Source: Trichosporon coremiiforme
Lineage: Eukaryota; Basidiomycota; Tremellomycetes; Trichosporonales; Trichosporonaceae
NCBI GenBank assembly: GCA_039545355.1
Contig: BCJJ01000008.1
Coordinates: 310,001 to 374,000 of the forward strand
Length of the DNA stretch: 64,000 nucleotides
Direction of reading: 5' to 3'
In this document: in pieces, positions 1-10,684 of the stretch
Layout of the letters: the number at the start of each line of letters is the position of its first letter
Numbering within the stretch: position 1 is the stretch's first letter
Notes under the pieces: model-generated
The model's input: the letters and a program-made list of their open reading frames with translations, nothing else
What the model was told of the DNA's origin: nothing
The model's database searches: none
Made by a program: the position numbers and the translations under genes

Positions 1-1234
1 CCTATGCGCTGATTAGCTTGGAATTAGCACGGTCAATATGAGTTTGAGCTGCGGTGGTGACTCCCTGCCCTCACCGCTCTCGCTCACCGCACTCACCGCC
101 GAGCACCTGGCGTCTGGCCCATCCCCGGCTCTGCCTCTGCCCGACCGGCGCAGGACCTCGACAGGACTCACAGGACTTTCCAAGGACACCGTTACCAAAC
201 GCAATCACACCTCGCATCAGTCATCCCATCCCGGTCACTCGTCTTTTCTTTTTCGCCTTCTGTGCATCGACCCGTATCACTCGCAGTGTCGAGCGCATCG
301 TTCCTCTTCACGTCCTCACGAACGAGATCCCCGTTCAACATTCGACGCATCCCATTCCCACACTTCGCCGCGAACAACAACAAACCATACCCCACGGCAC
401 TGACCCTTTTATTTCGCTCCCAAACGTAACGCCAACGACCAAGACCTTTTGCGCCATCCTCGCCACCTACAACCTCCCTTGGCTCTCCCTCTGTCCGACA
501 TACAAAGTCATCCGTCACGATATACGTCAAGACTCCAACGTCCACCCGACTCCTCTCCCTCCTCCCTCACGACATCAAGACTACAGCCTACTTGGCCGTG
601 GTGTCAAGAAACACTCACGCCCGAATCACCTGTCACTTGCTACCAGACCCCTTCAAACGGTGACATCGATGTTTCTCTGTTTACGTTTCTAGAAATATCG
701 TGGAGGTGAGTCGGCCAAACGTTCATGCTCTGAGCCGCTCCTGACTGTCAGTCACAGCAACCAGCTTGTTCGAATCAGCGTTCGAGAGTACGCGTCCTAA
801 CCACACGGTGGTAGACACTACCACAGTCAAGACTCAGGCTACGAGGTCTGCACAGTCCCCCAGCTCCCTTCGGCCGCCATCTAGAACACGGTCCGTGCAC
901 TGCCGAGCACAAGTGTTCCTTCCCCATCACTAGCTCCCTTGTTTTCTGGGACCAGCCAGCACTTCGACCTCCCCCCTCAGCAACCTTCCGCCCCCTCGTT
1001 ATCGCTCTCCTCCCCCCATCACCGTGCCGTGCTCGATCGTCGAGTTGCCCGAGATCGCGATACCGCACCGTCACCAAGGGCCCTATCGGTCTGCAAACCC
1101 GAAGGAAAAGGACAATAGCACTGGGTCCTTCTCCGCCGCAAAGCAAACCCGACCAGCAGCGAGCCTCAGTCTCCCCTAGGTGGGCTGCAATAGCAGGCTA
1201 CGCCATCGCCCGTGCGTCTGGCGTCAACAGCACA
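1..1234. other. Intergenic/5' leader region of the RasGEF gene
   Basis: No convincing gene is seen. The plus strand is pyrimidine-rich, as in fungal promoters and leaders. The last plus-strand ATG before the gene's start lies near 725, so the 508 nt from there to the start codon at 1235 hold no ATG in any frame. This fits a transcribed leader beginning somewhere after about 730. The open frames here have low-complexity Ser/Pro/Arg translations and no recognisable domain. Confidence 0.5.
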
Positions 1235-4200
1235 ATGCGCGCTGAGACGCCCCCGACTTCCTCAGCGGCCCCTGCGATGACTGTGACCTCCAGCAGCAGT
1301 GGGTCAACGCAGGAACATGAAGTCCGTGTTCACGGTCTCGGCATCACGGACCAAGATGCCCATCGACGCTCTCGTTGGAGCATGACTGAAGCTGAGTCTG
1401 GAACTTCATCATCTCTCTACAATCTCGCGTCACCAGCAGGACGAAGAAGTATGCCGGAGAACATCAACGGCGACGACGGTATCCGGTCTCGGCATCAGAG
1501 CGGCGTCGACCACCATGACCACCCCCCTCTCCCTCCCCTCGACCCCAGCGACGCCCTGACCCACCAGCTCGCGCCTGGAAGTGCTGTGAGTTGACTCAGA
1601 ATGACACTGAAGCTGAATCTGACGTATCTGACACTACAGCTCCCCTCCCCGCAGCCTATGACGCCGTCATCACCACCTGACTATGTTGTCGCAGTCGTTG
1701 GATACGAGAACGTGGGCAAGTCGACCGTGATCCGCAGAGCCGTCAAGACATGGGGAGGATCACCCGTCACGACGTCTTACACACCGGACGGCTACAAGAG
1801 TGGGTTTCCCCATACCGTTCTATCCTGACGCACAGTCACATCGACCATCTCTCATCTGAAGGCGGGCGGCCGCCTAATGCGTGACAGCAAGGTCGAGTTC
1901 GTGGAAATCAATATTCGCGCCCTGGACAAATCCGGCATTGGGGAGGTCTTCCCTCCTGGAATGTCACCGGTGTCAGGCTTGATCTTGTGCTACGATGCCC
2001 ACCGTCAGGAGACATTGCATGGTCTGAGCGAGGTGATTCGTGAGTGTTCATCCCTGTGGCTACCTTTCGGCGTTGTTGACCTGTACAGAATACCTGAGTC
2101 CTACGATGCCCATGGTCCTGTTCGCGTGCAAGTCGGATCCCGATATGCCCACAGAGGTCGACGCTCAGGTTGGAGACTCGATCGGCCAGCCCTACAATGT
2201 GGGTTTAATCGAGGTCACCACTGCGACAAAGCACGGCAAGCACAAAATGCGAACAGGCCTTCGCTGGCTTCTGTATCGGTTAGAGGAGCGGCAATGTGAG
2301 TCTTGCGCTTTTCATGGGGATGGCCGCGCTGGGTTCTCGCTCTAACGAACAGTTCACCGATCCCCAGTAACCGACGGATCAGCCATCCAGGATAGCCCGC
2401 AAACCGTCTCGACAGAACGAAGCGCTTCGGAGCACAGCACCGAGGAGTACTCCGACGCCCACTCCATCACGTCGAGCTTTGACAAGATGCAGAACTGGGA
2501 CGACGATGACGTCGCCTCTGCACAGAGCACGCCGACATTGGAGGAGACAAACTCAAAGGAGACCAGCCCGGGTGGCCGCGAGGAGAAGGTGCCCGACCAG
2601 CCAACCGTCACCACGCCAACCGACAGCTCCTCCGAGCCCCAGGTCTACCTGAGCATGCAGGAGCTCATGAACCAGCTCTTCACCGCCATCGTATCCACAG
2701 AAAGTGAGTTTTCACGTCCTGGGCGTCAACTGACACAAAAGACGATGGTTTTGTCCAATCTTTCCTCTCCACCTTCCGTCGCTTCTGTCACCCGAAGGAC
2801 CTCATGGTCGAGTTCGTAGAGCGCTTCACGGAGGTCGAGCAATACGCAGTCTCCAGGGACATTCGGTTGTGGGCGCTAATGAAGATCACCAGCGCCCTCG
2901 TTGTGTGGACGGCCCGCTACCCGGGAGATCTCGCCGACGACGAGACGCAAGTGATCTTCCGCGACCTGCTGGCTGTCATGCTGCAGTACTCCTTCCTTGC
3001 TCACCTCACCGTCGAGCTGGTCAAGGTGGAGCAGAGCCTCGGTGACGTTGTCGACATCGACCGGTCGTGGGCGTGCGGATCGAGTACGCACCATCATCCA
3101 CCAACGCCTGCCGTTATTCCCCCTACGACGCCAGCTGATCCGGACTCGGCGAAAGCAATAGAACTGGTGGTGGATAAGGAGCACCTATATGACGAGCCCG
3201 AGGAGATGAACAGCAACCTCTCGGTCGCACTCTCTCACTCGATGGACAAGCCGACATCGACCCGATCGATGTCTTCTTCCAACCTCTCCGTTGATGCGAT
3301 CGGACGACCGAGCGAGCACTCGTCTTCGTTGTCCGACTCGAACAGCGATCTCAACCGGCAGCTCACGCCTGATCCGCACAGTCAACGATGGGCTTCTGCG
3401 ATCAACACCATCATCAGCATGGACGCCCATGTTTTCGCCGTGGAGCTCACCAAGATCCAGTGGCAAATGTTCATGAACATTCGCCCGAGAGACATCCTTC
3501 GGCATGACCTCGGAAAGGAGCGCGACGATCCGGTTGGGCTTTCGATCGAGTTCTTCAACCACTTGTCCCGGTGGGTTTCGACCATGGTGCTCGCACACCC
3601 GAAGCCGAAGATGCGAGCGAAGGTGTACGAGGCCTTTGTTCGCATTGCTCGCCGTCTGCGCAAGCTGAACAACTACGACTCGCTTTGTGCTGTCATTGCC
3701 GGGCTGCGGGAGACGTCAGTCCACCGACTCGGACAAACTCACGCCCTTGTCAAGCTTGACCCGCTCATCATGCGAGACTTCCAGTCGCATCTGAGGCTCA
3801 TGGACCCGCGAGGAGGCTACACGCACTACCGGCGAGCGCTCCAGGCTGACGCCACCTATGGACACGCAGCGATCCCTCTACTGTGAGTGTATCAACCACT
3901 GGCTTTTATCTAACTATCAGCTCTACTATTCTCAGCTTGGTCAGTAAGCTGCAGGCTGCTCGCCCAGAAGACCGACGAGCGGACGGCAAGATCCAATGGG
4001 CCAAGTTCGCTCGCATGGGAGAGATTATGGCTTCCATCCCGGACTTCCAGGCGCGAGGGTCAATGGTCCCGGGCAACGCCACGACCGCCTTCCGACGCCT
4101 TATCGAGGCGACGCCTGTCATCTCTAGTGAAGACGTGAGTTGCCCTGTGGCATCGTCGGATAAAACTGACAAGCAGGGTCTGTACGAGCGCAGCAAGATG

Positions 4201-4263
4201 CTTGAGCCTGCCGGCTCGCATCCGCAGGGCATGTTCCGCAAGCTCGCAAGCCTTGCGCTCTAG
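1235..4263 (+). CDS. Ras guanine-nucleotide exchange factor with N-terminal degenerate GTPase-like domain
   Basis: Predicted Cdc25-type activator that promotes GDP release from a Ras-family GTPase at the membrane. Exons that keep frame: 1235-1585, 1655-1799, 1836-2039, 2089-2295, 2368-2703, 2742-3882, 3921-4134, 4177-4263 (894 aa). Residues 1-117 are Ser-rich. Residues about 125-300 look like a small GTPase: the P-loop GYENVGKST fits GxxxxGK[ST], but the NKxD position reads CKSD and no clear DxxG is seen. A RasGEF-N motif begins near 385 (FLSTFRRF) and is followed by a Ser-rich linker. The catalytic Cdc25 domain spans about 635-870 (AVELTKIQWQMFMNIRPRDI, LNNYDSLCAVIAGL). The acceptor of intron 6 could be 3920 or 3935, since both keep frame; 3920 gives the more usual domain length. 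The Ras partner cannot be told from sequence. Confidence 0.88.
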
Positions 4264-6334
4264 ACGGATCCCTAGGATCCAACATAAACAATTAAAAGAA
4301 GGCAAGGGTGACTTTCGCCCGCCTCTCCATACAGGGATTGAGCAAAGAGGACGCATACAGGACATACGCCGGCTGCTTTTCGCGATGGCGGTTCTCGCTG
4401 CTGTCCCGAATTTGTGATGACCCAATGACACGAGTAATCTGGATACAGAACCATGTTGGGACATAGATGTCTCTGTACTTGTAGGAGTCCAGCAGATGCA
4501 TTGTATTACATACAGCGATCTCTGTTTCTCACATCCTCCGCACACCGCTTAACGGCGTCGGTGGTGGCGAGTCGACTCCACTCGGGCAATAAGACGAGAT
4601 AGATAACGAGAAAGCAGGAAGCTTCACGGATCATGCATGAAGGCACTGTGAGGAGTGCGCGACTCTGTGTCTGGTAGCTACGCTACGAGAGAAGTGAGCA
4701 GGCGCGCAGGGTAGGGCCGTGTTCCAGGAGTCAGCTGGACTAACAGACCTGGTTACGTTATACCCAGGGCTGTGACGGCACCCCATGCGATGGCCACACT
4801 TTCGTGTGCGTCGACATCAGTGAGCCAGGCTGGTGGTGCACCGAAGGGGGTAGTTTGAGCAACGAAACGGACCCTGGCTGACAGCCCTCTGTTGGCCCGA
4901 GACGAGTGAATGGAAGAGACCGGGTAACTTGGCCAACTCTTGGGAGTGAACCTGGGCGTGAATCGTGAGGCAATTCAGTACGGCCAGTACGGTGCTCAAT
5001 GGCCTGCCCGGTCGCAAAGATTTCACGACCAGGAGTTCCTGACAATGCAACGGAGCATGCGGAGCACCTGTAATAACCTCCTTCTTCACAATCTGTGCGA
5101 ATCTCGGATCCAATGCAATTGTAGTTCCCAGTCCTGTCAACAGCCCTGCAGCTGAACTCGGGCAAGCCTCGAGTTCAACGGCAAGGGACCTCTGCCCGTT
5201 CATTCCGAAAACTGGCATCCTCTCCAGAGACTACACGCCGTGCCAGCGGGCGAACGCCGAAAATAAACTTTGGTTTCCATCCTTCGCTCCGTGCCCCTCC
5301 CCTCCTCCTGACTTCTTGCCAGGCTCTTTGACAGGCTGCGCTTCCCCCTGGCGACGCATGAGGTGCTCCTTTCGGGCATATCCTGGGGGGCACACGCCTG
5401 TGAGGGGGCACACCGAAGAATACTTCGCTGTTCTGCAAACCCAAATCGGAGCGCCTCTCGCTGGGCCTCCCGTCCTCCAGACATTCCTGCCCTCAAACCT
5501 CCCTTGACTCTCTGCCTCCATGCTACAGCTCATAGTTCACTGGACAGGTTCCTACCTTTGGAGACGTCCCGGAGTGAGAGCAAGCCCCCTGTCAGCCGTT
5601 CTCACCGCTAATGGAGTCCAGCCAGACAGCCCAACTTGACTATCTGCCAGGTACCAGGACCGGAATGCTGCAGGGCGCAGCCTGTCCACTGTCACCTGGT
5701 CATGGAGCGCCCTTCTCGGGCCGTAGAGCTGGAGCAGGCTCGAAGGCCAGAGTGGGTCTTCCCGAGACGCCCTGTCGAACCTGTCCGTCGAGTCTTTCAC
5801 ACCTTGCACTTGCCGCATGTGCCGCACCGAGCGCCCGAAATGGCTCAACGCAAGACCAAGCTCCTCTCCGCTCGCCACTGACTTCCCTGCTCCCTGTGTC
5901 TGCGGAACTCTAACAGTGTGCTGCTGCATCGCGTCCAGGATCTCAGGACGAGTAGGCCCTCGCGTGCTTCTCTAGCGTCGCTCCCTCCTGCTCTCGAACT
6001 TGGCATGAAACTGAGGATTGACCGAGCAGCGAGCTTGGCTGCACGTCGCGACGTCCAGGACCTTCCCTAATTATAAAATGGCTCACTGGCTGCGGCCTCG
6101 CCAGACGGCCACACGTACCCACGTACCTACCACACGTCCAGTCCACAATCTGGAACACTCACTGACCGTCTCACCGCCTGACTTTGGACTCTGCGCTGGC
6201 GACACTTGACTCCGTCTCGCCTCGACACTCGCTACTTTCGCACCTTCCCTTCCCCGTCGCTGATCCCATCGTCGACGCACAAGGTCGGCTTCCCTTCTTG
6301 ACTTCTCTGTATCCACCAGAAACAGTAAAACAAC
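4264..6334. other. Intergenic region between RasGEF and metallothionein genes
   Basis: It holds the RasGEF 3' UTR and the metallothionein promoter. A minus-strand frame at 4817-5218 could encode 133 residues of ordinary composition, but it matches no family I know and has no splice or context support, so it is not called. I looked for the copper-response heptamer used at Cryptococcus CMT promoters (TTTGCTC or its complement) and did not find an exact copy. Confidence 0.5.
6072..6078 (+). promoter_or_regulatory. TATA box candidate of the metallothionein gene
   Basis: TATAAAA lies in a local AT-rich patch within GC-rich DNA, 257 nt before the metallothionein ATG. If used, it implies a 5' leader of roughly 200 nt. 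Confidence 0.45.
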
Positions 6335-7554
6335 ATGTCTGCCGCCATCCACAGCAACTGCCAGTGAGTGTCTTCCTTGATGCCTTGCTCGTTACCACCT
6401 CGATGGCGCTGCTCTTCGCCACTACGCTGCGCCCGCTTCGATGTGGCCGTAGAGGCGCTCACCAGATCTGCCCGCCTGGGTGCACGGACATCGCAATCGA
6501 CCAGCCTGCCGCACGAACATGCCGAATGCGGTTATGATCGAAGCCATCCACGCCCAGCCGCCAGCCGTTGAACCACACACGCATCCCAGCCACTGATCTC
6601 GTAACACGGATAACTCCGGTCGCTGACTCCAGGTGCGGCCCCCCGTGCGCGTGCACGGCCAAGGGCGGTCCGTGCACCTGCTCCGCCGGTGTCGGTGTTG
6701 CCGGCGTGAAGAAGGAGACGACTCTCGGTGGCCCTTGCGCTTGCGGCCCGGCGTGCACCTGCACCGCCAACGGCGGTGGTTGCGACTGTCCCTCGGCGGC
6801 TGACGAGCCCGTCGTCGCCGCTGCCGCTTCGAAGAAGGTCGTCGGTGGCCCTTGCGCCTGTGGGCCCGCGTGCACTTGCACGGCCAACGGCGGAGGCTGC
6901 GACTGTCCCTCCGCCGACGAGCAGCCCATTGCTGCCGTTGCCGCCGCCAAGCGTGTCCCCGGCGGCCCTTGCGCGTGCGGTCCCGCGTGTACCTGCACCG
7001 CGAACGGAGGCGGCTGCGACTGCCCCTCGGCCGAGGAGAACACCGCCGTCACCGCCGCTCCCGCCAAGCGCGTCGTCGGCGGACCCTGCGCGTGCGGCCC
7101 TGCCTGCACCTGCACGGCCAACGGGGGCGGATGCGACTGTCCTTCCGCCGACGAGCCCACCACCGCCGCTGCTGCGGCCCCTATCTCCGAGAAGACTGCC
7201 GGAGGATGTCAGTAAGTCACCTCTTTCCATACCGACGATTTTCCTACGCCCCGAGGCGTTGTAGACTTCGTGCTGACGAAACAGCTGCGGTGGCGCGTGC
7301 GCCTGCACCTCTTCCGGCGGCGCCTGCAAGTGTCCTAAGCCTGCCGAGGCTGGTGGCTGCAAGTGAGTCTTCAAGGCGTCAAGGCTATCGACCAGGTTTG
7401 CCCCTCGGGACCCCTATGCCTTGCCCTCCCGTCGGCCAGAGCTAACGACCACAGGTGCGGAGGCAGCTGCAAGTGCGCCGAGACTGGAGGTGCCTGCAAG
7501 TGTGCGGACAAGAAGAAGAGCCGCAACTACTGCAAGGGCTGCACGATCATGTAG
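6335..7554 (+). CDS. CMT: Large copper-type metallothionein (CMT-like), 44 cysteines
   Basis: Cytosolic metal-thiolate protein expected to sequester Cu(I) and other soft metals. Exons: 6335-6363, 6633-7211, 7285-7362, 7455-7554 (261 aa). All Cys fall in seven copies of an 18-residue unit, C-x-C-G-x-x-C-x-C-x(3)-G-G-x-C-x-C, plus a terminal YCKGC: 7 x 6 + 2 = 44. Units 2-5 are near-identical (CACGPACTCTANGGGCDC) and separated by Ala/Lys/Glu spacers, all within exon 2. Every intron is phase 2 and splits the same residue, the x of the first C-x-C, in units 1, 6 and 7. From family knowledge, Cryptococcus CMT1 and CMT2 are similar but shorter, and are copper-induced virulence and tolerance factors. 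The first intron is unusually long (269 nt); a missed extra exon there is possible. Confidence 0.93.
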
Positions 7555-8080
7555 ACGCGCTATTTCCGGCTGCCAACTCGAAATCCCACCTCGATAGTCG
7601 ATAGACACCCTAAGTTTTTCCCCCGTTTAATTCGCGTTCGTTAGGTATCAGTAGCTTAACAGGCGTAGTGAGCTTTAGTAGGGAGTAGTTATATGTAAGA
7701 CATGCTGGCGCAGGAAGCACCCGGATGTTATATGTGGCTTGGTCGCGATGGCGCCATGCCTGCGGGTGGTGACGCGAGGACCCGAGTGGTGGCCAGCCTA
7801 CGAGATCTCATTGAGCGTGACGCTCGTGTGCAATGCGCCGTTAAGCGATAATGACGCTCTAGGTGCTGCTCTGATAGGCTCATGACTGTCCTGACACCGA
7901 TGCACGCTGAGTGAGTTCTGAAGAGATGGGAAGCAGAGCATAGGAAGAAGCAACGTCAGTCCGCTGATCGGCAGGGAGGACGGTCAAGATGCCGATCACA
8001 CCTCCACTTTCGGAGTCCAGTCAGCCGCTCCTGTCGTCATCGCCCACTCCATCTTCCTTCCTCTCGTCGCACTACACCGG
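7555..8080. other. Intergenic region, metallothionein 3' end to AlkB start
   Basis: AT-richer 3' flank of the metallothionein, then the CT-rich 5' leader of the AlkB gene. Nothing else is seen. Confidence 0.5.
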
Positions 8081-9261
8081 ATGCCGAAACGCAAGCACAC
8101 GCAAGATACGGCGCCGTCAACTCGTAGGAGCTCGAGAAGCAAGTCGACGAAAGCGGAGGACGACGCAAAGCCTCCTGGCGTAGTTGAAGCCGAGAGCGAA
8201 GACGGAGCTGGGGACGAAGGGGAAGTTCAGGTTGAACTGCCGCCAGATGTCGAGTATCTCTCAAAGGTGGGTGGACGGGTTCGACCACTCACCCGCTAAC
8301 ACCAGTTCTTGAAAGACGAAGATGCTTATCAAGAGCTAGCTGCTCTTGATACCTGTGAGCTTCGCTGTTTGTGATGCCAAGCTGACGACAGGGTGTGAGT
8401 AGTGTTCCCTCTTGGGCACGACATTCCGCTTTTAGGCAACGTTTCTATCTTCTTTCGTCCTTGCCTTCCTCCATCTAAACACCTCAGTTGAGGGCAGGAT
8501 GCAGCTGTTTTCGGCGCTTGAGTCAGCTGACAACAGACCACCCAACCCTCAAGGTCTACGGGAAGACTCTGACGCAGTCGCGCTCCATCGCAGCTTACGC
8601 GACGCACCCGATGGAACTCAAATACTCTGGTGCCGAGATTGATGTGCACGTTCCGTTTCCGCCCGTCGTGAAGCGGATATGCGAGAAGGTCGAAGAGAGG
8701 TTGGGCGAGAGGTTCAACCATGTGCTCCTCAATCGGTATGTCTTCTCCCGTCTGTACCTTAACTGGACTATAGCCTCACGGCACTACAATGAACCTGGCC
8801 GAAACGAGCAGGGGGGATAGCTGCGCTGTGCTCACGTCAGCTGACCTCAGTTACGAGGACGGATCTGTCTACATTGGCCGGCACAGCGACACGGCGGAGA
8901 ATAAGGTCATCGCGGCCGTATCCCTCGGCTCACCGCGCACGTTGGTCTTTACGCCCCGCCCACCACCGCGTGCCGTTCTCTCCGCTCTATCTGCCGCCCA
9001 GAAACGCGAGCTTGATGGCCGAAGCAGCGTCAAGTTGAGGTTCGTATCCATCCAAGCTAAATGATTCGTCCAGGTAGCTGACAGCAGACTGGAGAGTGGG
9101 AGTTTGCTCGTGATGCGCCCTCCGACACAGGATTATTGGAAGGTAGGAGTTGGCATCTTACTGTTCAAGCTGACGAGGAGCATGAGATTCCGAAGGAGAA
9201 GGGCGCTGGGGGCCGGATATCCCTAACCTTCCGACAGCTGCCCGGTGCGAGCGGGGGATGA
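8081..9261 (+). CDS. AlkB/ALKBH2-3-like Fe(II)/2-oxoglutarate dioxygenase
   Basis: Predicted oxidative demethylase repairing N-alkylated bases in DNA or RNA. Exons: 8081-8266, 8306-8354, a 3-nt exon 8392-8394, 8537-8735, 8851-9039, 9088-9142, 9181-9261 (253 aa). The Lys/Arg/Ser-rich N-terminus looks like a nuclear-localisation region. Family signatures: YGKTLTQSR, LNRYEDGSVYIGRHSD with the Fe-binding H-x-D, the distal His in WKHEIPKE, and GRISLTFR with the 2-oxoglutarate-binding Arg. The tiny exon supplies the Trp of the DTWYHPTLKVYG segment; skipping it still keeps frame, so both forms may exist. The two introns around it carry good donors and GCTGAC branch motifs. Substrate (DNA or RNA) is not resolved. 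Confidence 0.9.
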
Positions 9262-9776
9262 GGGGCGACGTTTTCCAAGTGGGGAAGGTACTCTATACCT
9301 TCTGTCTCTCGATCTTTGTGGCCTTCGCCTCCCAGCTCGCACCAGTGATCTGCCACCACCTGACGACGCGCCGGATGGGGCCAAGGAATTAGGCAGATAC
9401 ATAACCGCTTTCCATGCGAGGTTACGGGTTGCGAGTCGGTGAGCCGTCCCACACCTGTTCGAGCCGACCACCAGTCTTTACAGCCGCTCTCAATGTGCCG
9501 CCACCCTCCGGAATTTCTTGTTCTGGTCACGTCTCCATCGAGACAGTGCACCTGATTTACTTCTGCTGTGTTCTTAAGATGGCAAGTAGCTCTCTATTGC
9601 TCTCAGCATAAACATGCATGTACAGTTCTTGAAGCAATACCGGTGCAGTAGTCTCTGAGGTTGACTAACCTCACGTCACCACCTAACAGCCGGTGCGGAG
9701 CCCCGGGGCGCGACGCGTTTGTTTTCGTCATGTCTGACTGCCCCCTTCCTTTCGTCCTTCCTCATCATCAGCAACC
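9262..9776. other. Intergenic region between AlkB and SUB1 genes
   Basis: Contains the AlkB 3' UTR and a CT-rich SUB1 leader. No gene or repeat is seen. Confidence 0.5.
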
Positions 9777-10543
9777 ATGCCTCCTGTAAGCTCAGATCTT
9801 CCAGCGCGAGAGCTGAAAAGACAGAAGAAACGCTCTGCCGAGGACTCTGCATCCAACGAGGACAAGGTACGTCTACCCCCTTCACTCGCCCCGTCAACCT
9901 TCCATCCTTCCGCTCCTTCCTTGTTCTTTCTCAGCGTTTCGATCGCTCTGTGTTGGAGATTTCGCCACCCGCCATGGACACGCAGCTAGCTCTACGCTGT
10001 CATTTTAGCTGACGTCAGAAACCCCGCGTCTCGACGTCAAACGAGGACGCCCCCGACCCGACCAAGGTGCAGGAGAACGGCGATGGTGACGAGTACATTG
10101 CCCTCAGCAAGACGCGGCGCGTGACGGTGCGCGACTTCAAGGGCAAGACCTATGTTGATCTTCGCGATGTGAGTGCCGTCGCGAGCGTAGCGAGCGATGT
10201 TCGCTCTTCCTACTTCCCCTCCTGGCCCCGAGTTGGACTGCATGTAGAGCTCGCCAAGTTCGTTGCTTGAGCTCGTCACACGTGCCCTTCACGTCTCCCA
10301 GCGGCCCCAAACAGGATGCCGACACTTTGAGACTGAGAAAGAAGCGCGGGGCAAAGGAGAGGCGTTGGCCAGTTCCACGCAGTGCCGGAGCTAAGCTGAC
10401 TTCAGCACTACGTGGACAAGTCTTCTGGCGAGATAAAGCCGACGGGCAAGGGCATCATGCTCACGCTCGAGCAGTGGGACGCGCTCAAGTCGGCCATGGG
10501 CGCGGTCGACGGCATGGTGCACGACCAGAAGAACCGCAAGTAG
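9777..10543 (+). CDS. SUB1: PC4/Sub1 transcriptional coactivator
   Basis: Nuclear single-stranded-DNA-binding coactivator of RNA polymerase II. Exons: 9777-9866, 10019-10168, 10406-10543 (125 aa), all junctions phase 0. Residues 1-50 are charged, with KRQKKR as a probable nuclear signal. The C-terminal PC4 domain (about 57-120) shows the family pattern: YIALSKTRRVTVRDFKGKTY, then VDLRD, HYVDKSSGEIKPTGKGI and LTLEQWDALK. Length and domain order match other fungal Sub1 proteins. The second intron is long for this locus (237 nt). It converges on the quinone oxidoreductase, with stop codons about 140 nt apart. Confidence 0.92.
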
Positions 10544-10684
10544 TGCCTTCCCCTAGGGAAAGCGGACGAGAGCCGTAGAGATGTAGAAAAGAGAGCATGT
10601 ACGATACATTAAGACTGGCTACTTCTTTTCTAGGAACAACGGCAACAACTTCGGTGATCGACTGATGACACAAGGCGAGACTGT

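Noticed and set aside
4817..5218. 133-codon minus-strand frame with ordinary composition
   Set aside because: No recognisable family, no supporting splice sites or promoter, and an overlapping frame of similar length exists. Left as an unsupported possibility.
5400..6334. Copper-response element (TTTGCTC/GAGCAAA) before the metallothionein
   Set aside because: Looked for by eye; only imperfect matches such as GAGCAAG were seen, so no site is called.
6459..7374. Two long minus-strand frames with repeats across the metallothionein
   Set aside because: They mirror the repeated metallothionein units; the sense frame explains the Cys pattern and splice sites.
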